Assembly: GCF_001424945.1 (NCBI RefSeq) | Contig: NZ_LMCW01000023.1 | Location: 7,501-71,500, forward strand | DNA length: 64,000 nucleotides | Direction: 5' to 3' | DNA from: Rhizobium sp. Root1203 | Lineage (GTDB): Bacteria; Pseudomonadota; Alphaproteobacteria; Rhizobiales; Rhizobiaceae | In this document: piece after piece, positions 9,226-18,168 of the stretch | How the letters are laid out: every line of letters begins with the position of its first letter | Numbering within the stretch: the first letter of the stretch is position 1 | Translations under genes and position numbers: made by a program | Notes under the pieces: generated by a model | The model's database searches: none | Told to the model about the DNA's origin: nothing | What the model saw: only the letters and a program-made list of their open reading frames with translations

Positions 9226-10188
9226 CTAGAGCAGGCGCTCGAGCTCGTCCAGCTTGTCGTTGACCAGCCAGCCATAGTAATTCTCTTCCGGCAAGACTGC
9301 CTGACCCGATGCGCGGTTCTTGGCGGCAAGCGCAGAGGCGCGCTGACGCGAATTTCCGACATTGTAGAGCGTCGCCGTCAGGCCGGGATTCTTCGAGATA
9401 TCCATTCCGGCGATCTGCCTGTAGTCGTCGATCGACTTGCGGATCGAGGCCGCAACGAAGGCAAGCGAGATGTCAGGCTGCATGATCGCCCGGTAGACGC
9501 CGCCAGCATCCTTTTCGTTCAGCTTGTCGTAGCCGGAGACCTTGGTGACGAGATCGGAGAGCATAAGCGCCGTCAGCGGATTGATCTGGCCGAGCCCGAA
9601 GGTCTGGCCCGCGTAGAAGGGCTGGAAGAACACGGCGCTGAAGCGATTGTCCGGGAAGCTCTTGCCATCGACGGTCTTGCCGCGGAAATCGCTTTCCCAG
9701 ACATCCTCGCGGCAGCTCCATAGGGCGTAGGAATCGCCCTTGCCGCTGCATTCGGCAAACTGTGGCCGCTTGATGAAATCATCGACGTCCTCGCCGCCAT
9801 AAGCAAAGCGGAAGCTCTCGCCCGCATAGGACGCGGCTTTGACATAGTATGACTGCAGTCGGTCGTAGGCGTCGACATTGTAGGTGTGCTCCCCGACGAT
9901 GGCGCCGACAACGTGGATCGGATCAATGCCGTAAGCGGCGGACACCTTCTTGATCTTCCCCATCAGCTCATGGTCGGTGGCAAGAAGCTCGTGGACCTTG
10001 TCGTACTTGCGATCGAAGGATGTCTTGGTGCCCTTTGTCCGGCGAACGGACGCGCCCGGGATATCAGGCTGCTCGACATGACGGTTGCCCGGCGGCACGA
10101 CTTCGACGGCAAACGCAGGCGCCGCGGTCAGCACGGCAGCAGCAATCAGAAGGCTTGTCAGAAGGCGTCGCACGATCAGCGTTCCCAT
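9226..10188 (-). CDS. exported DUF1402 family protein, lysozyme-fold-like
   Basis: A protein of about 320 residues with a Sec signal peptide (hydrophobic LLTSLLIAAAVLTAAPAFA) and a secreted body. It matches the DUF1402 family of Rhizobiales. Two segments resemble soluble lytic transglycosylases: VVGAIVGEHTYN, with a Glu placed like the catalytic acid, and FGLGQINPLTALML, like the GxxQ(I/V)xP motif. A murein-acting role is therefore an inference. Three closely spaced ATGs (10200, 10191, 10188) exist; CCAGGA precedes the last two and 10188 was chosen. Confidence 0.72.
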   Translation of the reverse strand: MGTLIVRRLLTSLLIAAAVLTAAPAFAVEVVPPGNRHVEQPDIPGASVRRTKGTKTSFDRKYDKVHELLATDHELMGKIKKVSAAYGIDPIHVVGAIVGEHTYNVDAYDRLQSYYVKAASYAGESFRFAYGGEDVDDFIKRPQFAECSGKGDSYALWSCREDVWESDFRGKTVDGKSFPDNRFSAVFFQPFYAGQTFGLGQINPLTALMLSDLVTKVSGYDKLNEKDAGGVYRAIMQPDISLAFVAASIRKSIDDYRQIAGMDISKNPGLTATLYNVGNSRQRASALAAKNRASGQAVLPEENYYGWLVNDKLDELERLL

Positions 10189-10264
10189 CATTCCTGGCAT
10201 TGGTCACGAAGCGCGCTGACTGGACCACAATCTTGGCCGAATAATGCTGGCGCGAAATAACAAA

Positions 10265-10297
10265 GCGGGCCTTTCACTAAAAAGTAAAAGGCCCGTT
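10265..10297 (-). terminator. terminator downstream of hslU
   Basis: The inverted repeat GCGGGCCTTT / AAAGGCCCG, read on the minus strand after hslU, ends in a T-rich run (CTTTGTTATTT). It separates hslVU from the promoter region of the DUF1402 gene. Confidence 0.7.
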
Positions 10298-10364
10298 GTC
10301 GAGTGCCCCGACAGTCAAAAGTCCGGCATTGTCCCGGCAGCGACAGCGGCCGCCGCCGCCGACA

Positions 10365-11672
10365 TTACAGTATGAAGCGCGACAGATCCGTGTTCTGGGC
10401 GAGATCGCCGACATGCTGCCGAACGTAGGCCGCGTCGATCGTCACTGCAGTGCCGCCGCGATCCGGGGCGTTGAAGGAGATTTCGTCCAGCACGCGCTCC
10501 ATCACCGTCTGCAGGCGGCGGGCACCGATGTTTTCGACCGACGAGTTCAAATGAACGGCGACATCGGCAAGTGCGTCGATGGCGTCGTCCGTGAAGTCGA
10601 GGTTCAGGCCCTCCGTTTCCATCAGCGCCCGATACTGGCGAATGAGGCTTGCCTCGGTTTCCGTCAGGATGCGGCGGAAGTCTTCCTTGGTCAGCGGCCG
10701 CAGTTCGACGCGGATCGGCAGGCGGCCCTGCAGTTCGGGCAGGAGGTCCGAAGGCTTGGAGACATGGAAGGCGCCCGAAGCGATGAAGAGAACGTGATCG
10801 GTCTTCACTGGTCCGTATTTGGTGGACACCGTCGTGCCTTCGACGAGCGGCAGGAGATCGCGCTGCACGCCTTCGCGAGAGACACCCGCACCCATGCCGC
10901 CATCGCGGGCGGCGATCTTGTCGATCTCGTCGAGGAAGACGATGCCGTCGTTCTCGACCGCGCGGACCGCTTCGCGCTGGATGACCTCGTTGTCGATCAG
11001 CTTGTCGGACTCGTCCCGAATCAGCTCGGCATAGGACGCCTTGACCGTCGTGCGGACCTTCTTGGTACGGCCGCCCATCGCCTTTCCGAACATTTCCGAC
11101 AAATTGAGGACGCCGACATTGCCACCTTGCATGCCTGGAATGTCGAAGCCGCCCATGCCCGTGTTGGTGTCGGCCACTTCGATATCGATCTCCTTGTCGT
11201 CCATTTCGCCGGTGCGCAGCTTCTTGCGGAAACTGTCACGGGTGGCCGGCGACGCAGTGGATCCCACAAGCGCATCGAGGACGCGTTCCTCGGCACTCAT
11301 ATGGGCTTTCGCCTGCACTTCGGACCGCTTCTTTTCGCGCGCCAGGCCGATGCCGACTTCGACAAGATCGCGGATGATCTGCTCGACATCGCGGCCGACG
11401 TAGCCGACTTCGGTGAATTTCGTCGCTTCCACCTTGATGAATGGCGCGCCGGCCAGCTTGGCAAGTCGACGGGAGATTTCCGTCTTGCCGACGCCGGTCG
11501 GGCCGATCATCAGGATATTCTTGGGCATGACCTCGTCGCGCAGATCGGGCTCGAGCTGCTGACGGCGCCAGCGGTTGCGCAAGGCGATCGCCACGGCGCG
11601 CTTGGCCTCATGCTGGCCGATGATGTAGCGGTCGAGCTCGGAGACGATCTCGCGGGGGGAAAATGTCGTCAT
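10365..11672 (-). CDS. hslU: ATP-dependent protease ATPase subunit HslU
   Basis: A 435-residue AAA+ unfoldase that feeds substrates to HslV in the cytoplasm. Walker A GPTGVGKTEISRR, the pore-loop region around GYVGRDVEQIIRDLVE, Walker B GIVFLDEIDKIA, sensor residues (LQGRLPIRVEL) and the C-terminal tail ending SRFIL, which docks into HslV, are all visible. It is 39 bp behind hslV in the same transcription unit. The intact C-terminal tail suggests a functional HslVU pair. Confidence 0.97.
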   Translation of the reverse strand: MTTFSPREIVSELDRYIIGQHEAKRAVAIALRNRWRRQQLEPDLRDEVMPKNILMIGPTGVGKTEISRRLAKLAGAPFIKVEATKFTEVGYVGRDVEQIIRDLVEVGIGLAREKKRSEVQAKAHMSAEERVLDALVGSTASPATRDSFRKKLRTGEMDDKEIDIEVADTNTGMGGFDIPGMQGGNVGVLNLSEMFGKAMGGRTKKVRTTVKASYAELIRDESDKLIDNEVIQREAVRAVENDGIVFLDEIDKIAARDGGMGAGVSREGVQRDLLPLVEGTTVSTKYGPVKTDHVLFIASGAFHVSKPSDLLPELQGRLPIRVELRPLTKEDFRRILTETEASLIRQYRALMETEGLNLDFTDDAIDALADVAVHLNSSVENIGARRLQTVMERVLDEISFNAPDRGGTAVTIDAAYVRQHVGDLAQNTDLSRFIL

Positions 11673-11711
11673 CTTTTATGTCCCATCAAGGATGAAATCT
11701 GTCGGAGAGGA

Positions 11712-12239
11712 TCAGGCGTCCGCATCCAGCGTTTCGACCACGATATTGTGGTTGGTATAGACACAAATGTCAGCGGCGATATCGAGTGCGCGACGGGCGA
11801 CTTCCTCCGCGGACTTGTCGGTGTCCATCAGGGCGCGGGCGGCTGCAAACGCATAATTGCCGCCGGAGCCAATTGCGATGGCGCCATGCTCGGGTTCCAG
11901 AACATCGCCGTTGCCGGTGATCGCCAGGGTTATGGATTTGTCCGCAACCAGCATCATGGCCTCAAGATTGCGCAGGTACTTGTCGGTGCGCCAGTCCTTG
12001 GCGAGCTCGACGGCTGCCCTCATCAACTGTCCGGGATATTGCTCGAGCTTCTTTTCAAGCCGCTCCAGAAGGGTGAACGCGTCGGCGGTCGCACCCGCGA
12101 AACCGGCAATGACTTCGCCCTTGCCGATGCGGCGAACCTTGCGGGCATTGCCCTTCATCACCGTCTGGCCGAGGCTCACCTGGCCGTCGCCCGCCATAAT
12201 GACCTTGCCGCCCTTTCGAACTGTAATAATCGTTGTCAT
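11712..12239 (-). CDS. hslV: ATP-dependent protease proteolytic subunit HslV
   Basis: A 175-residue N-terminal-nucleophile hydrolase. The start at 12239 gives MTTIITVRKGGK, so removal of Met exposes catalytic Thr; GDGQVSLGQTVMKGN and IAIGSGGNYAFAAARAL follow as in the family. A much longer frame upstream is only antisense to hisB, and AAGG about 8 bases before this ATG supports the short start. Heads the hslVU unit and is divergent from hisB. Confidence 0.96.
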   Translation of the reverse strand: MTTIITVRKGGKVIMAGDGQVSLGQTVMKGNARKVRRIGKGEVIAGFAGATADAFTLLERLEKKLEQYPGQLMRAAVELAKDWRTDKYLRNLEAMMLVADKSITLAITGNGDVLEPEHGAIAIGSGGNYAFAAARALMDTDKSAEEVARRALDIAADICVYTNHNIVVETLDADA

Positions 12240-12416
12240 CAATACACCTTCGCCCACCTGGCGGGCCGTTGCACCGGGCCGATCGCCGGCCGTGTTGAGA
12301 CCTATGTAAGTTGGCGGAAGCGGATTGCAAATGGCTTCGATTTCTGCGGCCGCGCTTCTGGATATTTCCAGGCCCGCCTGATAAGGAACGCCCGTATTTC
12401 CCGATGGAGCAGCCAT

Positions 12417-13025
12417 ATGGTCGAAACAGCAACAAGCCGCACGGGCGCAGTGTCCCGCAAGACGAACGAAACTTCGGTATCCGTTTCCGTCAATCTCGAC
12501 GGTGTCGGAAAAGCGAAGATTTCCACCGGCGTCGGCTTCTTCGACCATATGCTTGACCAGCTCTCGCGCCATTCGCTGATCGACATGGAGATCGAGACCA
12601 AGGGCGACCTGCACATCGACGATCACCACACTGTTGAAGACACGGGCATCGCCATCGGCCAGGCCATCGCCATGGCACTCGGCGACCGCCGTGGCATCAC
12701 GCGCTACGCATCGATCGATCTGGCCATGGACGAGACGATGACAAAGGCTGCTGTCGATCTGTCCGGTCGCCCCTTCCTGGTGTGGAACGTCGCTTTCAGC
12801 GCGCCGAAGATCGGCACGTTCGACACCGAACTCGTTCGGGAATTCTTCCAGGCGCTTGCGCAGAACGCCGGCATTACCTTGCATGTCCTCAACCACTATG
12901 GTGCCAACAACCACCATATAGCAGAGACATGCTTCAAGGCCGTTGCTCGCGCGTTACGCATGGCGACAGAGATCGATCCGAGACAGGCGGGCCGTGTTCC
13001 CTCGACCAAGGGCACGCTCGTCTGA
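12417..13025 (+). CDS. hisB: imidazoleglycerol-phosphate dehydratase
   Basis: A 202-residue monofunctional HisB, the sixth step of histidine synthesis. The duplicated metal-binding motifs DDHHTVED and NNHHIAE are intact. The start is placed at 12417, with GGAG upstream, because the frame before it is antisense to hslV/hslU. First gene of the his cluster, divergent from hslV across 177 bp that should hold both promoters. Confidence 0.96.
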   Translation: MVETATSRTGAVSRKTNETSVSVSVNLDGVGKAKISTGVGFFDHMLDQLSRHSLIDMEIETKGDLHIDDHHTVEDTGIAIGQAIAMALGDRRGITRYASIDLAMDETMTKAAVDLSGRPFLVWNVAFSAPKIGTFDTELVREFFQALAQNAGITLHVLNHYGANNHHIAETCFKAVARALRMATEIDPRQAGRVPSTKGTLV

Positions 13026-13048
13026 GCCCCTTCAGGGAGCTTGACGAT

Positions 13049-13537
13049 ATGACTTCCAGCTATCTGGTTCTCACTGCTCCCGACGGAGCAGATGTCGCCC
13101 ACGAGAAGACGCAGATCATCCGCGACGGCTTCACCGTGCTCGGCTTCCTGTTTCCGTGGATCTGGCTTGCCGCCCATCGGCTCTGGCTGCATGCAATCGC
13201 CGCCTTCCTGCTGCAAAGCCTCGGCGGCGCCCTGATGGACCGTCCCGGGCTCTGGCCGATCGGCGCTGCCGTCGCCTTCGGCACGAGCCTGCTCGTTTCC
13301 CTCGAAGGACAGAATTTCCGCATCCGCAGCCTGGCTTCAAAAGGCTGGAAGGAGGACGCGCTGGTCTCGGCCGATTCCCTGCGGGTCGCGGAAGAGATCT
13401 ATTTTTCGGGCGTTCAGACCGATATGCCTGCCGAAAGCCGCGTTCCCTCGCCGCAATGGGACAGCGCCTCCCATGCCGATGCGAGCCGCGGCAACGCCAC
13501 CTCGCTCGGTCTCTTTGGTTTGGATGGAGGACGCTGA
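13049..13537 (+). CDS. DUF2628 domain membrane protein inside the his operon
   Basis: A 162-residue protein with two or three hydrophobic segments (VLGFLFPWIWLAAHRLWLHAI, AAFLLQSLGGAL, IGAAVAFGTSLLVSL) and a hydrophilic tail. It matches DUF2628. The ATG at 13049 follows AGGGAG. It sits 23 bp after hisB and its TGA overlaps the hisH ATG (TGATG), so it is translationally coupled to histidine genes. Function unknown; this placement recurs in rhizobia from memory. Confidence 0.75.
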   Translation: MTSSYLVLTAPDGADVAHEKTQIIRDGFTVLGFLFPWIWLAAHRLWLHAIAAFLLQSLGGALMDRPGLWPIGAAVAFGTSLLVSLEGQNFRIRSLASKGWKEDALVSADSLRVAEEIYFSGVQTDMPAESRVPSPQWDSASHADASRGNATSLGLFGLDGGR

Positions 13538-14187
13538 TGCGCGTCGCAATAATCGACTACGGTTCAGGCAATCTGCGGTCGGCAACGAAGGCCTTCGAGC
13601 GCGCGGCCCGTGAAGCCGGCATCGATGCGGTCATTGATCTCACCGACAAGGCGGAGCACGTGGCCGCCGCCGACCGCGTCGTGCTTCCCGGCGTCGGCGC
13701 CTATGCGGATTGCCGCCGTGGACTCGGGGCCGTTGCCGGCATGGGCGAGGCGCTCGTCGAGGCGGTCGAGACGAAGGCTCGGCCGTTCCTCGGCATCTGC
13801 GTCGGCATGCAGCTGATGTCGTCCCGCGGCCTCGAGAAGACCGTGACAGACGGTTTCGGCTGGATCCCCGGCGATGTCGTCAGGATGACGCCTGACGACC
13901 CCAGTTTGAAAATTCCGCAGATCGGCTGGAATACGCTCGACCTTCATACTCCCCACCCGCTTTTTGACGGGATTCCCACCGGGCCTGACGGACTGCATGC
14001 CTATTTCGTGCATTCCTACCATCTTGCCGCGGCGAATGACGACGATGTGATTGCGACCGCCGGCTACGGTGGACCGATCACCGCCTTTGTCGGCCGCGAC
14101 AACATGGCGGGAGCCCAGTTCCATCCGGAAAAGAGCCAGAAGCTCGGCCTCGCCCTGATTGCCAATTTCCTGCGCTGGAAGCCCTGA
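13537..14187 (+). CDS. hisH: imidazole glycerol phosphate synthase, glutaminase subunit
   Basis: A 216-residue class I glutamine amidotransferase. The oxyanion strand/PGVG (LPGVGAYADC), nucleophile Cys in GICVGMQLM, and the His-Glu pair in AQFHPEKSQ are intact. It supplies ammonia to HisF to form IGP and AICAR. Coupled to the DUF2628 gene by a 1-base stop/start overlap. Confidence 0.96.
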   Translation: MRVAIIDYGSGNLRSATKAFERAAREAGIDAVIDLTDKAEHVAAADRVVLPGVGAYADCRRGLGAVAGMGEALVEAVETKARPFLGICVGMQLMSSRGLEKTVTDGFGWIPGDVVRMTPDDPSLKIPQIGWNTLDLHTPHPLFDGIPTGPDGLHAYFVHSYHLAAANDDDVIATAGYGGPITAFVGRDNMAGAQFHPEKSQKLGLALIANFLRWKP

Positions 14188-14215
14188 GCTCGCGCGATTG
14201 CAAGGACTGAACAGA

Positions 14216-14965
14216 ATGATCCTATTTCCTGCCATCGACCTCAAGGACGGCCAGTGCGTTCGCCTCAAGCTTGGCGACATGGAGCAGGCCACCGTTTACA
14301 ATCCGGACCCCGCTGCGCAGGCCAAGGCTTTCGAGGACCAGGGCTTCGAATGGCTGCATGTCGTTGACCTGAACGGCGCCTTTGCGGGCGAGAGCGTCAA
14401 CGGCGCTGCCGTCGACGCGATCCTGAAGGCGACGAAGAACCCGGTTCAGCTGGGCGGAGGCATCCGCACGCTCGATCACATCGAGAGCTGGCTGTCGCGC
14501 GGATTGGCGCGCGTCATCCTCGGTACCGTCGCCGTCCGCAATCCGGCGCTGGTGATCGAAGCCTGCAGAACATTTCCGGGCCGCGTCGCAGTCGGCATCG
14601 ATGCCAAGGGCGGCAAGGTTGCCGTCGAGGGATGGGCCGAGGCTTCGGAGCTCGGGATTGTCGAACTGGCCAGAAAATTCGAGGGCGCCGGTGTCGCCGC
14701 GATCATCTACACCGACATCGACCGCGACGGCATTCTGACCGGCATCAACTGGGATTCGACGCTGGAACTTGCCGACGCCGTTTCCATGCCGGTCATCGCA
14801 TCCGGCGGCCTCGCCTCAATCGACGACGTCAGGCGGATGCTGGAGCCCGATGCAAGCAAGCTCGAGGGTGCGATCTCCGGTCGCGCGCTCTATGACGGCC
14901 GCATAGATCCCCGCGAAGCCCTGGCGCTGATCAAGGCGGCGCGGGCAAAGGAGATTGTGCAATGA
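14216..14965 (+). CDS. hisA: phosphoribosylformimino-AICAR ribotide isomerase
   Basis: A 249-residue TIM-barrel isomerase. Catalytic Asp residues are in AIDLKDGQCVRL and TDIDRDGILTG; phosphate loops are GGGIRTLD and SGGLASIDDV. The start at 14216 follows AAGGA by about 9 bases; the longer frame overlaps hisH and is rejected. Stop overlaps the hisF ATG by 4 bases. Confidence 0.96.
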   Translation: MILFPAIDLKDGQCVRLKLGDMEQATVYNPDPAAQAKAFEDQGFEWLHVVDLNGAFAGESVNGAAVDAILKATKNPVQLGGGIRTLDHIESWLSRGLARVILGTVAVRNPALVIEACRTFPGRVAVGIDAKGGKVAVEGWAEASELGIVELARKFEGAGVAAIIYTDIDRDGILTGINWDSTLELADAVSMPVIASGGLASIDDVRRMLEPDASKLEGAISGRALYDGRIDPREALALIKAARAKEIVQ

Positions 14966-15750
14966 CCCTCAAGGCGCGTGTCATTCCCTGCCTCGACGTC
15001 AAGGACGGCCGCGTCGTCAAGGGCGTCAACTTCGTCAACCTGGTCGATGCCGGCGATCCCGTGGAAGCAGCAAAGGCCTACGATGCGGCGGGCGCCGACG
15101 AACTCTGCTTCCTCGACATCACCGCATCCTCGGACAATCGCGAAACGATCTTCGATGTCGTGGCGCGCACCGCGGAGCAGTGCTTCATGCCTGTGACGGT
15201 CGGCGGCGGCGTGCGCACGCTTGGCGACATCCGCAAGCTGCTGCTTTGCGGCGCCGACAAGGTTTCGATCAATTCGGCCGCGGTCAACAATCCGGATTTC
15301 GTGGCGGAAGCGGCGGATAAGTTCGGCGACCAGTGCATCGTCGTTTCGATCGACGCCAAGCGCCGGCTGACGCGGACGGTCGGCGGCGACAACATCAGCG
15401 CCTGGGAGATCTACACCCACGGCGGCCGCAATGCGACCGGCATCGACGCCGTGGATTTCGCCGCGAAAATGGTCGAGCGCGGGGCCGGCGAGCTGCTGGT
15501 CACCTCGATGGACCGCGACGGAACCAAAGTCGGCTACGATCTCGAGCTGACGCGGGCGATTGCCGATGCGGTTCGCGTGCCGGTGATCGCTTCCGGCGGC
15601 GTCGGGGATCTCGACGATCTGGTGGCCGGCGTCAAACAGGGGCACGCAACCGCCGTTCTCGCCGCCTCGATCTTCCACTTCGGTACCTATTCCGTCGGCG
15701 AGGCCAAGCGCTATATGGCTTCGCACGGCATCGCGATGCGTCTCGACTGA
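14962..15750 (+). CDS. hisF: imidazole glycerol phosphate synthase, cyclase subunit
   Basis: A 262-residue TIM barrel paralogous to HisA. CLDVKDGRVVKGVNF carries the first catalytic Asp and TSMDRDGTKVGYDLELT the second; GGGVRTLGDI and ASGGVGDLDDL bind phosphates. It forms the heterodimer with HisH. ATGA overlap with hisA implies coupled translation. Confidence 0.97.
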   Translation: MTLKARVIPCLDVKDGRVVKGVNFVNLVDAGDPVEAAKAYDAAGADELCFLDITASSDNRETIFDVVARTAEQCFMPVTVGGGVRTLGDIRKLLLCGADKVSINSAAVNNPDFVAEAADKFGDQCIVVSIDAKRRLTRTVGGDNISAWEIYTHGGRNATGIDAVDFAAKMVERGAGELLVTSMDRDGTKVGYDLELTRAIADAVRVPVIASGGVGDLDDLVAGVKQGHATAVLAASIFHFGTYSVGEAKRYMASHGIAMRLD

Positions 15751-15765
15751 GCTGAAGGCTAGGCA

Positions 15766-16089
15766 ATGACACAATTTACCCTTTTCGATCTCGAAAAGAT
15801 CGTCGAAGAGCGCTCAAAGGCACCTGCGACGGAGTCCTGGACGGCGAAGCTTGTCGCGGCCGGGCAAGCGAAAGCGGCAAAGAAGCTCGGCGAGGAAGCG
15901 ATCGAGGCCGTGATGGCCGCCGTCGTCGACGACCGCGACAATCTCACCTACGAGGCGGCCGACGTCCTCTATCATCTGTTGGTCGTATTGAAGATCGCGG
16001 GCATTCCGTTGCAGAGTGTCATGGATGAACTCGAACGCCGGACCGGGCAATCCGGCATCAAGGAAAAGGCCGGTCGGCAAGATCCATGA
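15766..16089 (+). CDS. hisE: phosphoribosyl-ATP pyrophosphatase
   Basis: A 107-residue all-alpha MazG-like pyrophosphatase, the second step of histidine synthesis. The motif KKLGEEAIEAVMAAV and the later DLLYH-type segment (AADVLYHLLVVL) supply the metal-binding acids. It ends in a 4-base overlap with coaA. Confidence 0.95.
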   Translation: MTQFTLFDLEKIVEERSKAPATESWTAKLVAAGQAKAAKKLGEEAIEAVMAAVVDDRDNLTYEAADVLYHLLVVLKIAGIPLQSVMDELERRTGQSGIKEKAGRQDP

Positions 16090-17081
16090 GCATTGCGAAG
16101 CAAATTCAAGGCGCACCTGAGGCGCTCGACCATTTCCAGGCGAACGACTATTCGCCCTATCATTTCTTTTCGTCGGAAGAGTGGGCTCATTTCCGCGCGG
16201 ATACACCGCTGACGCTGACGCTGGACGAAGTCAAGCGGCTGCGCTCCATGGGCGATCCTATCGACCTCGACGAAGTACGACGGATCTATCTGTCGTTGTC
16301 GCGGCTTCTGTCCGCGCATGTGGAATCGTCGCAGTTGCTTTTCGAGCAGCGCAATCGGTTCCTCAGCCTCTCCAATGTCGCCAAGACGCCCTTCGTCATC
16401 GGAATCGCCGGCTCGGTGGCCGTCGGCAAGTCGACGACTGCCCGCATTCTGAAGGAACTGCTGCGGCGCTGGCCCTCCAGCCCGAAGGTGGACCTGGTGA
16501 CGACGGATGGCTTTCTCTACCCCAACACCGTTCTGCAACGGGAAAACCTGATGCAGCGCAAGGGTTTTCCCGAAAGCTACGATACGGGCGCAATTCTGCG
16601 CTTTCTGGCCGCGATCAAGGCCGGGCAGCCGAACGTCAAGGCGCCGTCCTACTCGCATCTGGTCTATGACGTGTTGCCGAACGAATACACGATCATCGAC
16701 CGGCCCGATATTCTGATCTTCGAGGGTATCAACGTGTTGCAATCGCGCGATCTGCCCGCCGGCGGCAAGATCGTGCCGATGGTGTCCGATTTTTTCGACT
16801 TCTCGATCTATATCGACGCGGAAGAAAGCCGGATTCACAACTGGTACGTCACACGGTTCATGCGGTTGCGCGAGACCGCCTTTCGTGATCCGAATTCGTT
16901 CTTTCACCGCTATGCGTCGATCAGCGAAGACGAAGCGCTTTCGATCGCCGAAGGGCTGTGGGAGAACATCAACCTTAAGAACCTGCGCGAAAACATCCTC
17001 CCGACGCGCCCGCGCGCCGATCTCATCCTTCGCAAGGGCCAGAATCATCTGACCGAGCAAGTCGCACTCAGAAAGCTTTAA
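16086..17081 (+). CDS. coaA: type I pantothenate kinase
   Basis: A 331-residue CoaA that phosphorylates pantothenate as the first step of CoA synthesis. The P-loop GIAGSVAVGKSTTAR, VTTDGFLYPN, and IFEGINVLQ are typical of the bacterial type I enzyme. It overlaps hisE by 4 bases, so CoA synthesis is transcribed behind histidine genes. Its TAA and the TAA of the convergent alkB-like gene share the palindromic TTAA at 17078-17081. Confidence 0.96.
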   Translation: MSIAKQIQGAPEALDHFQANDYSPYHFFSSEEWAHFRADTPLTLTLDEVKRLRSMGDPIDLDEVRRIYLSLSRLLSAHVESSQLLFEQRNRFLSLSNVAKTPFVIGIAGSVAVGKSTTARILKELLRRWPSSPKVDLVTTDGFLYPNTVLQRENLMQRKGFPESYDTGAILRFLAAIKAGQPNVKAPSYSHLVYDVLPNEYTIIDRPDILIFEGINVLQSRDLPAGGKIVPMVSDFFDFSIYIDAEESRIHNWYVTRFMRLRETAFRDPNSFFHRYASISEDEALSIAEGLWENINLKNLRENILPTRPRADLILRKGQNHLTEQVALRKL

Positions 17082-17689
17082 GGTGTGACACGGCGGAGCG
17101 TCAGGTTGATGCGGCCGCCGTTTTTCAGCAGGGTCGAGGTTGCCGGATAAATACGGTCGACGCCGTGGAAACACAGCCTCCCCTCGCCTCCGAGAACAAC
17201 GACGTCGCCGCTCGACAGTTTGAAGGACAGCGTCCGCCCTTCGCGACTCACTCCGCCGACACGGAAAAGGCAGGCGTTGCCGAGCGAAATGGAAACGACC
17301 GGCGCTTCCAGATCCTGTTCGTCCTTGTCCTGATGCAGCCCCATGCGTGCCTCATCCGAATAGAAATTGACGAGGCAAGCCTGCGGCGGCTTTCGATAAC
17401 CGGACACATCGTCCCAGATCTCCAGCAACTCTGTCGGGATACCCGGCCACGGCTTGCCCGTGATCGGGTGGATCTCCTGATAGCGATAGCCGCGCTGCTT
17501 GTCCGTGACCCAACCCAGAGGTCCACAATTCGTCATTCGCACCGACATCGGTTTGCCGGTTCCCGGCATGACAGGCACGAAGAGCGGCGCATCGGCTACG
17601 ACTGCGCGGATCGCGGCGACCAGGGCCTCCTGACGTGCGCGGTTGAGATATTCGGGGCGATGGCGAACGCCGTTGGGCAACTGCGGCAT
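17078..17689 (-). CDS. AlkB-like 2-oxoglutarate/Fe(II) dioxygenase
   Basis: A 203-residue dioxygenase. Iron ligands are the HxD in LHQDKDE and the His of CFHGVDR; the 2-oxoglutarate Arg is in RINLTLRR, the AlkB RxNxTxR signature. GWVTDKQRGYRY and YRKPPQACLVNFY also fit AlkB, which repairs N1-methyladenine and N3-methylcytosine by oxidative demethylation. I set the start at 17689, one base after the arfB TAA, with GGAG inside the arfB end; the frame could open upstream but would overlap arfB. The nucleic-acid substrate (DNA or RNA) is uncertain. Confidence 0.88.
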   Translation of the reverse strand: MPQLPNGVRHRPEYLNRARQEALVAAIRAVVADAPLFVPVMPGTGKPMSVRMTNCGPLGWVTDKQRGYRYQEIHPITGKPWPGIPTELLEIWDDVSGYRKPPQACLVNFYSDEARMGLHQDKDEQDLEAPVVSISLGNACLFRVGGVSREGRTLSFKLSSGDVVVLGGEGRLCFHGVDRIYPATSTLLKNGGRINLTLRRVTP

Positions 17690-17690
17690 C

Positions 17691-18128
17691 TTACTCTCCG
17701 CCCGGCGGACGCCCACGCATCTTCTTGACCTCGGATCGGCCGGACTTCGCTTTAAGCCGCCGTTCGACAGAGCCTTTCGTCGGCTTTGTCTTCCTGCGGG
17801 GTGGTGGCGGCGGTTTTGCTGCCTCGAGAATCATTTCCTTCAGCCGTTCGCGCGCATCCTCGCGATTGCGATCCTGGCTGCGGAAACGGCTTGCCTCGAT
17901 CATCAGCACGCCTTCCTTGGAGAGACGCCTTCCGGCAAGCTTTATGGCGTTGGCCTTGACCCGTTCGTTGAGCGCAGGTGAGTTCGCAACGTTGAAGAAC
18001 AGCTGAACGGCGGTGGACACCTTGTTGACGTTCTGCCCGCCGGGACCACCCGCCAGAACGAACTGTTCCGTCAGTTCCCATCCGGCGATGGTGATGCGAT
18101 CGTCGATATAGAGCGGGTCGCTGGCCAT
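17691..18128 (-). CDS. arfB: alternative ribosome-rescue factor ArfB (YaeJ)
   Basis: A 145-residue peptidyl-tRNA hydrolase related to class I release factors. GGQ is in VLAGGPGGQNVNKVSTAVQL, and the basic C-terminal tail (PPRRKTKPTKGSVERRLKAKSG) is the part that inserts in the empty mRNA channel of stalled ribosomes. It lacks the codon-recognition domains of RF1/RF2. Followed immediately by the alkB-like gene. Confidence 0.92.
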   Translation of the reverse strand: MASDPLYIDDRITIAGWELTEQFVLAGGPGGQNVNKVSTAVQLFFNVANSPALNERVKANAIKLAGRRLSKEGVLMIEASRFRSQDRNREDARERLKEMILEAAKPPPPPRRKTKPTKGSVERRLKAKSGRSEVKKMRGRPPGGE

Positions 18129-18168
18129 GCGATCTCTATCTCACATTGTCGGCGGCTTGAAAACACGC

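Noticed and set aside
10296..13025. 909-codon open frame on the plus strand over hslU and hslV running into hisB
   Set aside because: Only the last 202 codons resemble a protein (HisB). The rest is antisense to the clearly conserved hslU and hslV; high GC makes long antisense frames common.
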